A DNA stretch of 36,021 bases from Roseivivax isoporae LMG 25204 (lineage in GTDB: Bacteria > Pseudomonadota > Alphaproteobacteria > Rhodobacterales > Rhodobacteraceae): assembly GCF_000521865.1 (NCBI RefSeq), contig NZ_JAME01000040.1, positions 1-36,021 of the forward strand, given 5' to 3'. The notes below the pieces were generated by a model. The model saw only the letters and a program-made list of their open reading frames with translations, did no database searches and was not told where the DNA came from. Both the position numbers and the translations under genes were made by a program. Below, piece by piece: positions 1 through 8,420 of this stretch (position 1 is the stretch's first letter; every line of letters begins with the position of its first letter).

Positions 1-1015
1 AGAGCGCCGCCGGCAGCCGCTCCGACGCGATGTCGAGCCGCTGGCGCGCGGGATCGAGCAGCGCGTCGGGCCGCGGCAGGGCGCGGGAGAGGTCGCGCAG
101 GCGCTCGGCGCGCCGGTCGAGCCGGTCGGCCACGGCGCGGCCGAGCCGCGCCTGCATCTCGCCCGTCCAGGCGAGGAGGTCGCGGCGCACCGGCACCGCG
201 ATCTCGGCGGCCGCGGTGGGCGTCGGCGCGCGGCGGTCCGCGGCGAAGTCGATGAGCGTGGTGTCGGTCTCGTGCCCGACGGCGGAGATCAGGGGGATGT
301 CCGAGGCGGCGGCGGCGCGCACCACCGCCTCCTCGTTGAAGCCCCAGAGATCCTCGATGGAGCCGCCGCCGCGGGCCACGATGAGGAGGTCGGGCCGCGG
401 CAGCGCGCCTCCGGGCGTGAGCGCGTTGAACCCGGCGATGGCGCGGGCGACCTCGGGCGCGCAGGCCGCACCCTGCACCGCCACCGGCCAGATCAGCACC
501 TTGCGCGGGAAGCGTTCGCGCAGCCGGTGCAGGATGTCGCGGATCACCGCGCCCGAGGGCGAGGTGACGACGCCGATGACCTCGGGCAGGAAGGGCAAGG
601 GCCGCTTCCGCGCCTCGTCGAAGAGGCCCTCCGCCGCGAGCGCGGTGCGGCGCTTCTCGAGCATGGCCATGAGCGCGCCCTGCCCGGCGGGGCGGATGTC
701 CTCGATCACCATCTGGTACTTGGACTGGCCGGGAAAGGTGGTGAGCCGGCCGGTCGCCACCACCTCGAGCCCCTCCTCGGGCTGGGTGTCGAGGCGCACG
801 GCGGTGCCTTTCCAGACCACGCCCGAGATCACCGCGCGGTCGTCCTTGAGATCGAGGTAGACGTGGCCCGAGCGTGGCCGCGAGACGCGGCCGACCTCGC
901 CGCGGATGCGCACGTGGCCGAACGCGCCCTCGATCGTGCGCTTCACCGCGCCCGAGATCTCGGAGACGGTGAATTCCGGCGTGTTGCCGCTGTCCTCGTC
1001 CTCGATCAGGTCCAT
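1..1015 (-). CDS. xseA: Exodeoxyribonuclease VII large subunit (partial, C-terminus beyond window)
   Basis: This is the large subunit of exonuclease VII, which with XseB degrades single-stranded DNA in the cytoplasm during repair and recombination. Reading the minus strand from the ATG at 1015 gives [10 protein letters not shown] followed by an N-terminal OB-fold region ([16 protein letters not shown], then the [12 protein letters not shown] segment). The catalytic-domain signatures follow: [14 protein letters not shown], then [15 protein letters not shown] and [14 protein letters not shown], all diagnostic of XseA. About 338 codons are present; the family is usually 400-530 residues, so only the C-terminal part is missing, beyond the left edge. 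It is divergent from purD across about 140 bp. No stop or frameshift is seen in the visible part. Assignment is by motif and is secure. Confidence 0.96.
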   Translation of the reverse strand, partial: MDLIEDEDSGNTPEFTVSEISGAVKRTIEGAFGHVRIRGEVGRVSRPRSGHVYLDLKDDRAVISGVVWKGTAVRLDTQPEEGLEVVATGRLTTFPGQSKYQMVIEDIRPAGQGALMAMLEKRRTALAAEGLFDEARKRPLPFLPEVIGVVTSPSGAVIRDILHRLRERFPRKVLIWPVAVQGAACAPEVARAIAGFNALTPGGALPRPDLLIVARGGGSIEDLWGFNEEAVVRAAAASDIPLISAVGHETDTTLIDFAADRRAPTPTAAAEIAVPVRRDLLAWTGEMQARLGRAVADRLDRRAERLRDLSRALPRPDALLDPARQRLDIASERLPAAL

Positions 1016-1092
1016 GGCCGTGCCTCGTCGCCGTTTCCGCGGGGCCGACCCTAGCGGGACCGCGCGCGTGAGGAAAGCCGCCGCCCGCCCGC

Positions 1093-1121
1093 TTGTGCGG
1101 CGGGAGCCCGGCGGCTATTGG
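1093..1121 (+). promoter_or_regulatory. Candidate sigma-70 promoter of purD
   Basis: TTGTGC (1093-1098) and TATTGG (1116-1121) are separated by 17 bp. They place a start of transcription near 1128, giving a short leader to the purD ATG at 1156. Identified by eye only. Confidence 0.4.
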
Positions 1122-1155
1122 GCGGGCGGCGGACAAACCGGGCAAGGACGGCGGC

Positions 1156-2418
1156 ATGAACATCCTCATTCTCGGCGGCGGCGGGCGGGAACACGCGCTG
1201 GCCTGGGCGGCGCTGCAGAACCCCAAATGCGATCGGCTGATCGTGGCGCCGGGCAATGCGGGCATCGCCGCCATCGCCACCTGTGCCCGGCTCGACATCG
1301 AGGACGGCGCGGCGGTGGCGGAATTCGCGGGCGAGAACGCCATCGACCTCGTGATCATCGGTCCCGAGGCCCCGCTCGCCGCGGGCGTGGCGGACGTGCT
1401 GCGGGACGCGGGCATCCTCGTCTTCGGGCCGTCCGCCGCGGCGGCGCGGCTCGAGGCGTCCAAGGCCTTCACCAAGGAGATCTGCGCGGCGGCGGGTGCG
1501 CCCACGGCGGCGTCGGCGCATTTCACCGATGCGGACGCGGCGCGGGCCCACGTGCGGTCACGGGGGGTGCCGATCGTCATCAAGGCCGACGGGCTGGCCG
1601 CCGGCAAGGGCGTGGTGGTCGCCATGACCCAGGCCGAGGCGCTGGCCGCGCTCGACGACATGTTCGGCGGCCAGTTCGGAGCGGCCGGCGCCGAGGTGGT
1701 GATCGAGGAGTTCATGGAGGGCGAGGAGGCGTCGTTCTTCGTGCTGGTGGACGGCGAGGACGTGCTGCCCGTGGGCACCGCGCAGGACCACAAGCGCGTG
1801 GGCGAGGGCGATACCGGGCCCAATACCGGCGGCATGGGCGCCTACTCCCCGGCGCCGGTCATGGACGCGGAGGTGACGCGCGCCGCGCTCGACGAGATCG
1901 TGCGACCCACCATGGCCGAGATGGTCCGGCGCGGCACACCCTATTCGGGGGTGCTCTACGTGGGGCTGATGATCCGGGACGGTCGGCCGCGGCTCGTGGA
2001 ATACAACGTCCGCTTCGGCGACCCGGAATGCCAGGTGCTGATGATGCGGCTCGGGGCGCAGGCGCTCGACCTCATTCATGCCTGCGCCGAGGGGCGGCTC
2101 GGGGAGGCGCAGGTGCACTGGGCCGAGGACCACGCGATGACCGTGGTGATGGCGGCCGAGGGCTATCCCGGCGCCTATTCCAAGGGGTCGGAGATCCGCG
2201 GCCTCGCGGCGCTGCCGGAGGATTCGTTCCGCATGACGTTCCACGCGGGCACCGCCGAGGAGAGCGGCCGCATCGTCGCCGCGGGCGGACGGGTGCTGAA
2301 CGCCACCGCGCGGGGCGCGACCCTCGCCGAGGCGCGCGACCGCGCCTACGCGCTCGTCGACGCGGTCGACTGGCCCGAGGGATTCTGCCGGCGCGACATC
2401 GGCTGGCGCGCGCTCTGA
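1156..2418 (+). CDS. purD: Phosphoribosylamine--glycine ligase (GARS)
   Basis: PurD catalyses the second step of de novo purine synthesis, joining glycine to 5-phosphoribosylamine with ATP to make GAR. The 420-residue product is the normal family length. It begins MNILILGGGGREHAL, the typical N-terminal nucleotide-like fold, and continues through an ATP-grasp domain with IKADGLAAGKGVVVA, EEFMEGEEASFF, the GARS signature NTGGMGAYSPAP and the metal-binding RFGDPECQ segment. The ATG at 1156 is chosen over an upstream in-frame start at 1093 because family members start at this M-N-I/V-L motif, and because 1093 falls on the -35 element of the likely promoter. It is convergent with the lytic transglycosylase gene, with only 10 bp between their stops. 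Confidence 0.97.
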   Translation: MNILILGGGGREHALAWAALQNPKCDRLIVAPGNAGIAAIATCARLDIEDGAAVAEFAGENAIDLVIIGPEAPLAAGVADVLRDAGILVFGPSAAAARLEASKAFTKEICAAAGAPTAASAHFTDADAARAHVRSRGVPIVIKADGLAAGKGVVVAMTQAEALAALDDMFGGQFGAAGAEVVIEEFMEGEEASFFVLVDGEDVLPVGTAQDHKRVGEGDTGPNTGGMGAYSPAPVMDAEVTRAALDEIVRPTMAEMVRRGTPYSGVLYVGLMIRDGRPRLVEYNVRFGDPECQVLMMRLGAQALDLIHACAEGRLGEAQVHWAEDHAMTVVMAAEGYPGAYSKGSEIRGLAALPEDSFRMTFHAGTAEESGRIVAAGGRVLNATARGATLAEARDRAYALVDAVDWPEGFCRRDIGWRAL

Positions 2419-2428
2419 CGCGCGGGCC

Positions 2429-3325
2429 TCACTCGTTGCGGTAGACGGCGCAGATGCAGCCCGCGGCCTTGAGCCTGCGGCAAAGGTCGTGCGCGCCCTC
2501 CGCCGTATCCTGCCCGAGCCGCGCCATGACGTAGCCCTTGCGGCCCGAGACGCGGTTGCGCACATGCACGAGCTCGAGCGGGGCGGTGTCGGCCACCGAG
2601 CGGCAGGCGCGGGTGCGCGTGTCGAATTCCCGCCGCGCCGCGCGTTCGCTGAGCCCGTAGGCCACCTGCACGCCGAAGGGCGCCTGGGCGGGTTCCGGCG
2701 GCGGATAGGCCGTCATGCGGCGGTTGCGGGCGAGGTCATGGCAGGCGGGCTCGAACGGCATGCCGGGCTGCAGGCGGAAATCGTGCGCCTCGGGCGGGTC
2801 GTCGCGCCAGTCCTCGGCGGTGAGCCCCGTCACGATCTGCACGTAGTCCACGGTCTCGCGCGCGAGCCCGCCGGTGCCGGCGACGAGCCCCTCGGCGCGC
2901 GCCTCCCCGCCGTTGTAGGCGACCGCGGCAAGCCCCGGATTGCCGAAGCGGCGCACGAGCTCGCCCAGGTACTGCGCCGAATGCTCGAGCGCGGCGGCGG
3001 GATTGTAGCTTTCGCGCAGGCCGCGCAGGGCGGCGGTGCCGTCGATGAACTGCGCGATGCCGCGGGCGTCGGCGGGCGAGAGCGCGTTCGGGTCGAAGCG
3101 GCTTTCCTGCCAGATGAGGCGCGCGAAGAAGCCCGGGTCGAGCCCGTTCTCGCGCGCGAAATAGCCGATGGCCTGGCAGGTGTCGTAGACGAAATGGGCC
3201 GGCCGGATGCACATCACCTGGTTCCACTTGCCGGTGGAACAGAGCGTGCCGGGCTCCGCCGCGGGGGCCCGGGAGGGAAGGACATCGAGGGCCAGGGCCC
3301 AGACGAGGATCGCCGCGCGCAGCAT
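2429..3325 (-). CDS. Secreted lytic transglycosylase (SLT/GH23 domain)
   Basis: This is a periplasmic murein lytic transglycosylase that cleaves the MurNAc-GlcNAc bond to form 1,6-anhydro ends. The 298-residue product has a signal peptide (about residues 1-22, hydrophobic core AAILVWALAL). The SLT domain follows, with the catalytic glutamate in IWQESRFDPNALS (Glu74), then DARGIAQF and the AYNGG motif near 137-140. The C-terminal ~45 residues (VHVRNRVSGRKGYVMARL...) resemble a small SPOR-like peptidoglycan-binding unit, but that is inference. There are several Cys residues, which suits an exported protein. No Shine-Dalgarno is visible and the candidate -10 lies 7 bp upstream of the ATG, so the mRNA may be leaderless. 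It is divergent from ftsY. Confidence 0.88.
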   Translation of the reverse strand: MLRAAILVWALALDVLPSRAPAAEPGTLCSTGKWNQVMCIRPAHFVYDTCQAIGYFARENGLDPGFFARLIWQESRFDPNALSPADARGIAQFIDGTAALRGLRESYNPAAALEHSAQYLGELVRRFGNPGLAAVAYNGGEARAEGLVAGTGGLARETVDYVQIVTGLTAEDWRDDPPEAHDFRLQPGMPFEPACHDLARNRRMTAYPPPEPAQAPFGVQVAYGLSERAARREFDTRTRACRSVADTAPLELVHVRNRVSGRKGYVMARLGQDTAEGAHDLCRRLKAAGCICAVYRNE

Positions 3326-3331
3326 GCGCCG

Positions 3332-3362
3332 ACCATAGCCTTGGCCGGGCCAGCGGCGTCAA
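3332..3362 (-). promoter_or_regulatory. Candidate promoter for a leaderless transglycosylase mRNA
   Basis: On the minus strand TTGACG (3362-3357) and TATGGT (3337-3332) lie 19 bp apart. The A of the start codon is at 3325, where transcription would be expected to begin. The 19-bp spacer is long, so this is tentative. Confidence 0.35.
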
Positions 3363-3429
3363 CGGGCCTTTCCCTCGGACGGCATCGCGATTAGGTGAAT
3401 GGGACGGACCACCCGGGAGACCTGCCGCG

Positions 3430-4755
3430 ATGTCGTTTTTCGGCAAGCTGAAGAACCGCCTCTTCCGCTCGTCCTCGAAGCTCGAGGAGGGGCTCGACGC
3501 GATCGTCGAGGAGGGCGGCAGCGCCGAGCCGGACGCGCCGTCCGCGCCGCCGCGCCCGCCCGAGACGCCCCCGCCGCCGCCGGAGACGCCGCCCGAGCGG
3601 CCCGACGAGGTGCCGCCGGGCATGCCGGACGAGGCCCCCGAGCCGGACCTGCCCGAGGAGGCGCCGGTCCCTGACGACCCGGTGCCGGACCTGCCGCCGG
3701 CCGAGCCCGATCCGGGTCCTGCCGCGCCGCCTCCCGCGGATCCCGTGCCGCAGCGCCCGTCCGAGAGCGTGCCGGTGACGCCGCTCGAGATCCCGCAGAA
3801 CGACCTGCCGCCCGCCCCCGAGACCCCGGTCGAGGTGCCGCAGGACGACGAGCGCGGCCGCCGCGCGCCGGGCCTTGTCGGCCGGCTTTTCGGACGGGGA
3901 CCCGCGGAGGCGCCGGTGATGCGCCGCACGCTCGACGACGCGATGATCGAGAGCCTCGAGGAGCTCTTGATCGCCGCCGACATGGGGGTCGACACCGCCC
4001 TGCGCGTGACCGCGAACATCGCCGAGGAGCGCTACGGCCGGCGCGTGTCCACGCGGGAGATCAAGGAACTGCTCTCCGAGGAGATCGCCCGCATCATGGA
4101 GCCCGTGGCGAAGCCCCTGCCCCTCTACCCCGCGCGCCCGCAGGTGGTGCTGGTCGTGGGCGTGAACGGGTCGGGCAAGACCACGACCATCGGCAAGCTC
4201 GCGAGCCAGTTCCGCGCTGCGGGCAAGAAGGTGGTGATCGCCGCCGGCGACACGTTCCGGGCGGCGGCGGTGGAGCAGCTGCAGATCTGGGGCGAGCGGG
4301 CCGGCGTACCGGTGCTGACCGCGCCGGAAGGGTCGGACCCTGCGAGCCTCGCCTTCGATGCCATGGCCAAGGCGCAGGCCGACGGCGCGGACCTGTTGAT
4401 GATCGACACCGCCGGGCGGCTGCAGAACCGCCAGGACCTGATGGAGGAACTCGCGAAGATCGTGCGCGTGATCCGCAAGAAGGACCCGGACGCGCCGCAC
4501 AACACGCTTCTCGTGCTCGACGCGACCACCGGCCAGAACGCGCTGAGCCAGGTCGAGACCTTCCGCAAGCTTGCCGACGTGTCGGGTCTCGTGATGACCA
4601 AGCTCGACGGCACCGCCAAGGGCGGCGTGCTCGTCGCGCTGGCCGACCGGTTCGGCCTGCCGATCCACGCCATCGGCGTGGGCGAGCAGATCGACGACCT
4701 CGCGCCCTTCGACCCCGACGAGTTCGCGGCGGCATTGACGGGCCTCGACGCATGA
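3430..4755 (+). CDS. ftsY: Signal recognition particle receptor FtsY
   Basis: FtsY is the SRP receptor GTPase, which docks ribosome-SRP complexes at the inner membrane for SecYEG insertion. The 441-residue protein has a basic N-terminus (SFFGKLKNRLF) and a long acidic proline-rich linker, about residues 33-138. The NG domain follows, with P-loop GVNGSGKTTT (244-253), the GDTFRAAA segment (273-280), DTAGR (326-330) and TKLDG (390-394). The linker stands in for the acidic A domain of other FtsY proteins. It heads a plus-strand run: the GNAT gene starts inside its last codons (ATGA overlap, 4752-4755), and the EamA and yciB genes follow. The start is the ATG after the purine-rich GGGAGA at 3415-3420. 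Confidence 0.97.
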   Translation: MSFFGKLKNRLFRSSSKLEEGLDAIVEEGGSAEPDAPSAPPRPPETPPPPPETPPERPDEVPPGMPDEAPEPDLPEEAPVPDDPVPDLPPAEPDPGPAAPPPADPVPQRPSESVPVTPLEIPQNDLPPAPETPVEVPQDDERGRRAPGLVGRLFGRGPAEAPVMRRTLDDAMIESLEELLIAADMGVDTALRVTANIAEERYGRRVSTREIKELLSEEIARIMEPVAKPLPLYPARPQVVLVVGVNGSGKTTTIGKLASQFRAAGKKVVIAAGDTFRAAAVEQLQIWGERAGVPVLTAPEGSDPASLAFDAMAKAQADGADLLMIDTAGRLQNRQDLMEELAKIVRVIRKKDPDAPHNTLLVLDATTGQNALSQVETFRKLADVSGLVMTKLDGTAKGGVLVALADRFGLPIHAIGVGEQIDDLAPFDPDEFAAALTGLDA

Positions 4756-5147
4756 GCCTGGCCTGGACGGACGCCGTCCCCGAGGTCGGCGAGTATCTCG
4801 AGCTGCGCCGGCTGGCGGGGCTTCCCCGTCCGTCGCCCACCGCCGCCGCGGCGGGACTGCGCGGCACGCTGCACGCGGTCTGCGCCCGCGCGCGGGGCCG
4901 GCTCGTCGGTCTCGGCCGGATCGTCGGCGACGGCGGCTGCTTCGTGCAGGTGGTCGACATCGCCGTCGACCCGGACTTCCGCGGACAGGGCATCGGAACG
5001 GCGATCCTCGGACGGCTCCTCGACTGGGCCGACACCGAGTTGCCGGCGACCTGCCAGGTCGGCATGATCGCCGATCCCGGCACCTTCGCGCTCTGCAAGC
5101 GTGCGGGGTTCGAGATCCGGACGGGTATGGCACGGATCACGCAATGA
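4752..5147 (+). CDS. GNAT family N-acetyltransferase
   Basis: This is a small single-domain acetyltransferase of 131 residues. The acetyl-CoA binding motif A is clear: VDIAVDPDFRGQGIGTAIL, with the R/Q-x-x-G-x-G/A core as RGQGIG. The C-terminal CKRAGFEIRTGM is the typical GNAT ending. The substrate cannot be told from the sequence. It overlaps ftsY by 4 bp (ATGA), so it is probably translationally coupled, although no functional link to SRP targeting is implied. Downstream spacing to the EamA gene is 46 bp. Confidence 0.88.
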   Translation: MSLAWTDAVPEVGEYLELRRLAGLPRPSPTAAAAGLRGTLHAVCARARGRLVGLGRIVGDGGCFVQVVDIAVDPDFRGQGIGTAILGRLLDWADTELPATCQVGMIADPGTFALCKRAGFEIRTGMARITQ

Positions 5148-5193
5148 CCCATCACGACGGCGCGGGGGCCGGCCCGGACGCGGACGCCGCCGC

Positions 5194-6096
5194 ATGAGCG
5201 ATTGGATCCTGTCCCTCGACGGGACCGAGGCCGGCCATACGCTCGCCATGGTGCTCGCCCTCACGGCGGCGTTCCTGCACGCGGTCTTCGGCGCGCTGCA
5301 GAAAGGGCGCCACGACCCCTGGCTGTCGCGCGGCGCCATCGACGCGAGCTACGGCGTGATCGCCCTGCCCCTCGCGCTGTTCGTGGTGCCCTGGCCAGAG
5401 CCGCACATGTGGCCGATCTTCGCCGGCGTCTTCGTGATCCACCTGGCCTACAAGATCCTGCAGGGGCTCGCCTATTCGCGCGGCGCCTTCACCGTGGTCT
5501 ACCCGGTGGTGCGCGGCACCGGCCCGTTCTTCACCGTGATCGGTGCCTACATCCTCTTCGGCGAGACCTTCGCGCCGATGCAATGGCTGGGCATCGCGGT
5601 CCTGATGGCGGGCATCTTCGGGCTTGCTGTCTACAATTACATCTTCCTGGTCGAGGACCGCTCGACGCTCGGCTCGGCGCTGGCTTTCGCGGTGGCGACG
5701 GGCCTCTTCGTGGCGCTCTACACCACCTACGACGCCTACGGCATCCGGGCGAGCGCCGATCCCTTCACCTTCCTCGCGTGGTTCTTCCTGATCGATTCGC
5801 TGGCGATGCCGCCCTACGCGCTCTGGCGCTACCGCCGCATGGCAGAGGCGCCGCCGCTCGGTCCGCTCGCGCTCCGCGGTCTCGTGGGCGGGCTCGTGGC
5901 CTTCGGCAGCTTCGGCTCGATCATGCTTGCGACGCGGCTCGACCAGGTCGGCGAGGCGGCGGTCCTGCGCGAGACCTCGACGGTCTTCGCGGCGCTCATA
6001 GGCTGGCTCGTGCTCAAGGAGACGGTGGGTCCCCGGCGCATCGCCCTGATGGCGCTGATCGCCCTCGGCGCGGTCATCGTTGAGTTCGGCGGCTGA
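5194..6096 (+). CDS. EamA/DMT superfamily transporter
   Basis: This is an inner-membrane carrier of the drug/metabolite transporter superfamily, 300 residues with about ten hydrophobic segments arranged as two EamA repeats (roughly residues 10-140 and 155-298). The ends of the repeats show the typical pattern: PVVRGTGPFFTVIGAYILFGE in repeat one, and a pattern ending GWLVLKETVGPRRI, then ALIALGAVIVEFGG, in repeat two. The substrate is unknown. The ATG at 5194 is chosen over an in-frame start at 5101 because the upstream extension is an arginine-rich, non-membrane stretch lying inside the previous gene. It sits in the ftsY-yciB run. Confidence 0.9.
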   Translation: MSDWILSLDGTEAGHTLAMVLALTAAFLHAVFGALQKGRHDPWLSRGAIDASYGVIALPLALFVVPWPEPHMWPIFAGVFVIHLAYKILQGLAYSRGAFTVVYPVVRGTGPFFTVIGAYILFGETFAPMQWLGIAVLMAGIFGLAVYNYIFLVEDRSTLGSALAFAVATGLFVALYTTYDAYGIRASADPFTFLAWFFLIDSLAMPPYALWRYRRMAEAPPLGPLALRGLVGGLVAFGSFGSIMLATRLDQVGEAAVLRETSTVFAALIGWLVLKETVGPRRIALMALIALGAVIVEFGG

Positions 6097-6150
6097 ACGG
6101 ACCATATCAGGTCCACCCCCAGCCCGACCTGAAAACGGAGCCTCGACGGC

Positions 6151-6753
6151 ATGGCGAAACGCGACATCAACCCGATGCTGAAATCCGCGCTGGAACTCGG
6201 CCCGATCGTGGCCTTCTTCGTGGCCTATCTCTGGCTCAAGGACCGCGTGTTCACCATCGGCGGCACCGAGTACGACGGTTTCATCGTCGTCACCGCGGGG
6301 TTCGTGCCGGTCATGGTGGCCGCGACCGCCGCGCTCTGGGCACTCACCGGCACGCTCAGCCGCATGCAGGTGGTGACCGTGGTGCTGATCGTGGTCTTCG
6401 GCGGCCTCTCGGTCTGGCTGAACGACGACCGCTTCTTCAAGATGAAGCCCACGCTCATCTACCTGATCTTCGGCGGCGTGCTGGGCTTCGGGCTCCTGCG
6501 CGGGCAAAGCTACCTGCGCTACGTGATGGAGGGCCTGATGCCGCTCGAGGAGACGGGCTGGATGATCCTGACCCGACGGGTCACGATCTTCTTCCTCGGC
6601 CTCGCACTTGCCAACGAGGTCGTCTGGCGCACCATGTCGACCGAGGCATGGGTCTATTTCAAGACGTTCGGCCTGACAGCGGCGCTCTTCGCGTTCTTCC
6701 TCTGCCAGGGCGGGCTCTTCCGCCGCTACGGCACCGGCGAGGACGAGGCCTGA
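6151..6753 (+). CDS. yciB: Inner membrane protein YciB / septation protein A (IspZ family)
   Basis: This 200-residue polytopic membrane protein belongs to the YciB/IspZ family, linked in other bacteria to septation and envelope integrity; its biochemical role is not settled. Recognisable family features are KSALELGPIVAFFVAY at the N-terminus, the GTLSRMQVVTVVLIVVFGGL hydrophobic segment, FFKMKPTLIY, and LANEVVWRTMSTEAWVYFKTFG near the C-terminus. Five or six membrane segments are visible. It is preceded by a 54-bp gap after the EamA gene and is convergent with the YigZ-like gene, with 7 bp between stops. Confidence 0.93.
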   Translation: MAKRDINPMLKSALELGPIVAFFVAYLWLKDRVFTIGGTEYDGFIVVTAGFVPVMVAATAALWALTGTLSRMQVVTVVLIVVFGGLSVWLNDDRFFKMKPTLIYLIFGGVLGFGLLRGQSYLRYVMEGLMPLEETGWMILTRRVTIFFLGLALANEVVWRTMSTEAWVYFKTFGLTAALFAFFLCQGGLFRRYGTGEDEA

Positions 6754-6760
6754 AGCCGGC

Positions 6761-7129
6761 TCAGCCCGCCACGCCGATCTCGTCGAGATAGGCGCGCACG
6801 CAGCTCTGGACGTGGCGGAACCGGTCGCCGCCCAGGTGCTTGCCGCCGAACCAGCGGGTCACGATCACCACGTGGCCTGCAAGCTCCGCGCGCTTCAGCA
6901 TGCGCAGGATGACCATGCCCGCCCCGGCCTCGCCGTCGTCGGCCTTGACCGGCCCCTCCTCCGGCAGAAGCACGGCCCAGGTGTTGTGGGTGGCCTTGGC
7001 GAAACGCTTGCCGCGCTTCAGCTCCTTCACCAGTGCCTCGGCCTCGGCCCGGGTCGCGGCCGGGCCGCCCGAGACCGCGTATTTCGACCCGCGGTCCGAC
7101 AGCACGTTGTCGAGGATGAGAAGCGCCAT
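6761..7129 (-). CDS. YigZ/IMPACT family protein, N-terminal domain only
   Basis: This 122-residue protein matches the IMPACT (UPF0029) fold. It has SDRGSKYAVSGGPAATRAEAEALVKEL, then KATHNTWAVLLP, the DDGEAGAGMVIL signature and VVIVTRWFGGKHLGGDRF. YigZ proteins of enterobacteria are about 200 residues with a second ferredoxin-like domain; here only the first domain is present, and the reading frame ends cleanly. The family is associated with translation control in eukaryotes, while the bacterial role is unclear. It lies 33 bp downstream of alanine dehydrogenase on the same strand, so the two may be cotranscribed. Confidence 0.85.
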   Translation of the reverse strand: MALLILDNVLSDRGSKYAVSGGPAATRAEAEALVKELKRGKRFAKATHNTWAVLLPEEGPVKADDGEAGAGMVILRMLKRAELAGHVVIVTRWFGGKHLGGDRFRHVQSCVRAYLDEIGVAG

Positions 7130-7162
7130 GGCCGGGGCTTGTCACCGGCCATGGCGGAGGCG

Positions 7163-8284
7163 TCAAGCCGCCTTGAGCGCCAGCTGCGGCGAGGTGACGT
7201 CGATGCCGAGCGCGCGGCCGACCGCGTAGTAGGTCAGCTTGCCCGCGTGCACGTTCAGACCGTCGAGGAGATGCGGATCGTCCTCGCAGGCCTTCTTCCA
7301 GCCCTTGTCGGCGATCGCCAGCATGAACGGCATCGTCGCGTTGCCTAGCGCCAGCGTCGAGGTCCGCGCCACCGCGCCCGGCATGTTCGCCACGCAGTAA
7401 TGCATGATGCCGTCGACCTCGTAGATCGGGTCCTGGTGCGTCGTGGCCCGGGAAGTCTCGAAGCAGCCCCCCTGGTCGATCGCCACGTCGACGAGCGCCG
7501 CGCCCGGCTTCATCCCGGAGAGCTGCGCGCGGCTCACGAGCTTGGGCGCCGCGGCGCCGGGGATCAGCACCGCGCCGACCACCATGTCGGCCTGCGCCAC
7601 CAGTTCGGCCGTCGCCGCCTGGCTCGAGTAGACCGTCTTGAACTGGCCGCCGAACACGTCGTCGAGATAGCGCAGCCGCGGCAGCGAGCGGTCGAGCACC
7701 GTGACCTCCGCCCCCATGCCGGCCGCCACGCGGGCCGCATGGGTGCCGACGACGCCGCCGCCGATCACCACGACCCGCGCGGGGTGCACGCCCGGCACGC
7801 CGCCCATCAGCACGCCGCGGCCGCCATTGGCTTTCTGCAACGTCCACGCGCCCATCTGCGGCGCGAGCTTGCCCGCGACCTCGGACATGGGCGCGAGCAG
7901 CGGCAGGCCTCCGCGGCCGTCGGTCACCGTCTCGTAGGCGATGCAGGTGGCGCCCGAGGCGATCAGGTCGCGCGTCTGCTCCGGGTCCGGGGCAAGGTGC
8001 AGGTAGGTGAACAGCACCTGGCCCTCGCGCAGCATGGCCCGCTCGACCGCCTGCGGTTCCTTGACCTTGACCACGAGGTCCGCGGTCGCGAACACCTCTT
8101 CGGCGCTGTCGACGATCCGCGCACCGGCCGTGGTATAGGCCGCATCCTCGAAACCCGCGCCGCGGCCGGCGCCGGACTGGATCAGCACCTCGTGGCCATG
8201 GGCGACGGCTTCGGCCGCGGCGCCCGGGGTGATCCCGACGCGGAACTCCTGCGGCTTGATTTCGGTGGGGCATCCGATCTTCAT
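7163..8284 (-). CDS. ald: Alanine dehydrogenase
   Basis: Ald interconverts L-alanine with pyruvate and ammonium using NAD. The 373-residue product keeps the catalytic and substrate residues at the positions known for the family: Arg15 (EFRVGITP), Lys75 (VKVKEPQ) and His96 (TYLHLAPD). The NAD-binding VVVIGGGVVGTHAARVA glycine motif follows near 177-190, and DVAIDQGGC supplies the catalytic aspartate. The ATG at 8284 is preceded by an excellent Shine-Dalgarno, AGGGAGGA, 5 bp away; a longer in-frame reading to 8509 runs into the divergent regulator and is rejected. Divergence from an Lrp-type gene suggests alanine-responsive control. Confidence 0.97.
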   Translation of the reverse strand: MKIGCPTEIKPQEFRVGITPGAAAEAVAHGHEVLIQSGAGRGAGFEDAAYTTAGARIVDSAEEVFATADLVVKVKEPQAVERAMLREGQVLFTYLHLAPDPEQTRDLIASGATCIAYETVTDGRGGLPLLAPMSEVAGKLAPQMGAWTLQKANGGRGVLMGGVPGVHPARVVVIGGGVVGTHAARVAAGMGAEVTVLDRSLPRLRYLDDVFGGQFKTVYSSQAATAELVAQADMVVGAVLIPGAAAPKLVSRAQLSGMKPGAALVDVAIDQGGCFETSRATTHQDPIYEVDGIMHYCVANMPGAVARTSTLALGNATMPFMLAIADKGWKKACEDDPHLLDGLNVHAGKLTYYAVGRALGIDVTSPQLALKAA

Positions 8285-8351
8285 GACATCCTCCCTTGGA
8301 GACATGCGCGGATCCTGCGTCCGGACGCTTGCAATTTCTCGACCGATTTGA

Positions 8352-8366
8352 TCCGCTGTTTGCGGA
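8352..8366. promoter_or_regulatory. Inverted repeat between ald and the Lrp gene, candidate operator
   Basis: TCCGC-TGTTT-GCGGA is a perfect 5-bp inverted repeat with a T-rich 5-bp centre, lying in the 136-bp divergent region. Its form (15 bp, AT-rich core) suits sites bound by Lrp/AsnC proteins. That the neighbouring regulator binds it is inference. Confidence 0.35.
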
Positions 8367-8420
8367 AACATCCGGAGGATCTTCGAGGGTCGGCCGGCTT
8401 TGCGGAAGGACCTGCCGGAA

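Noticed and set aside
30-1054. Long plus-strand open frames at the left end
   Set aside because: They are antisense to xseA, whose minus-strand translation contains the exonuclease VII motifs.
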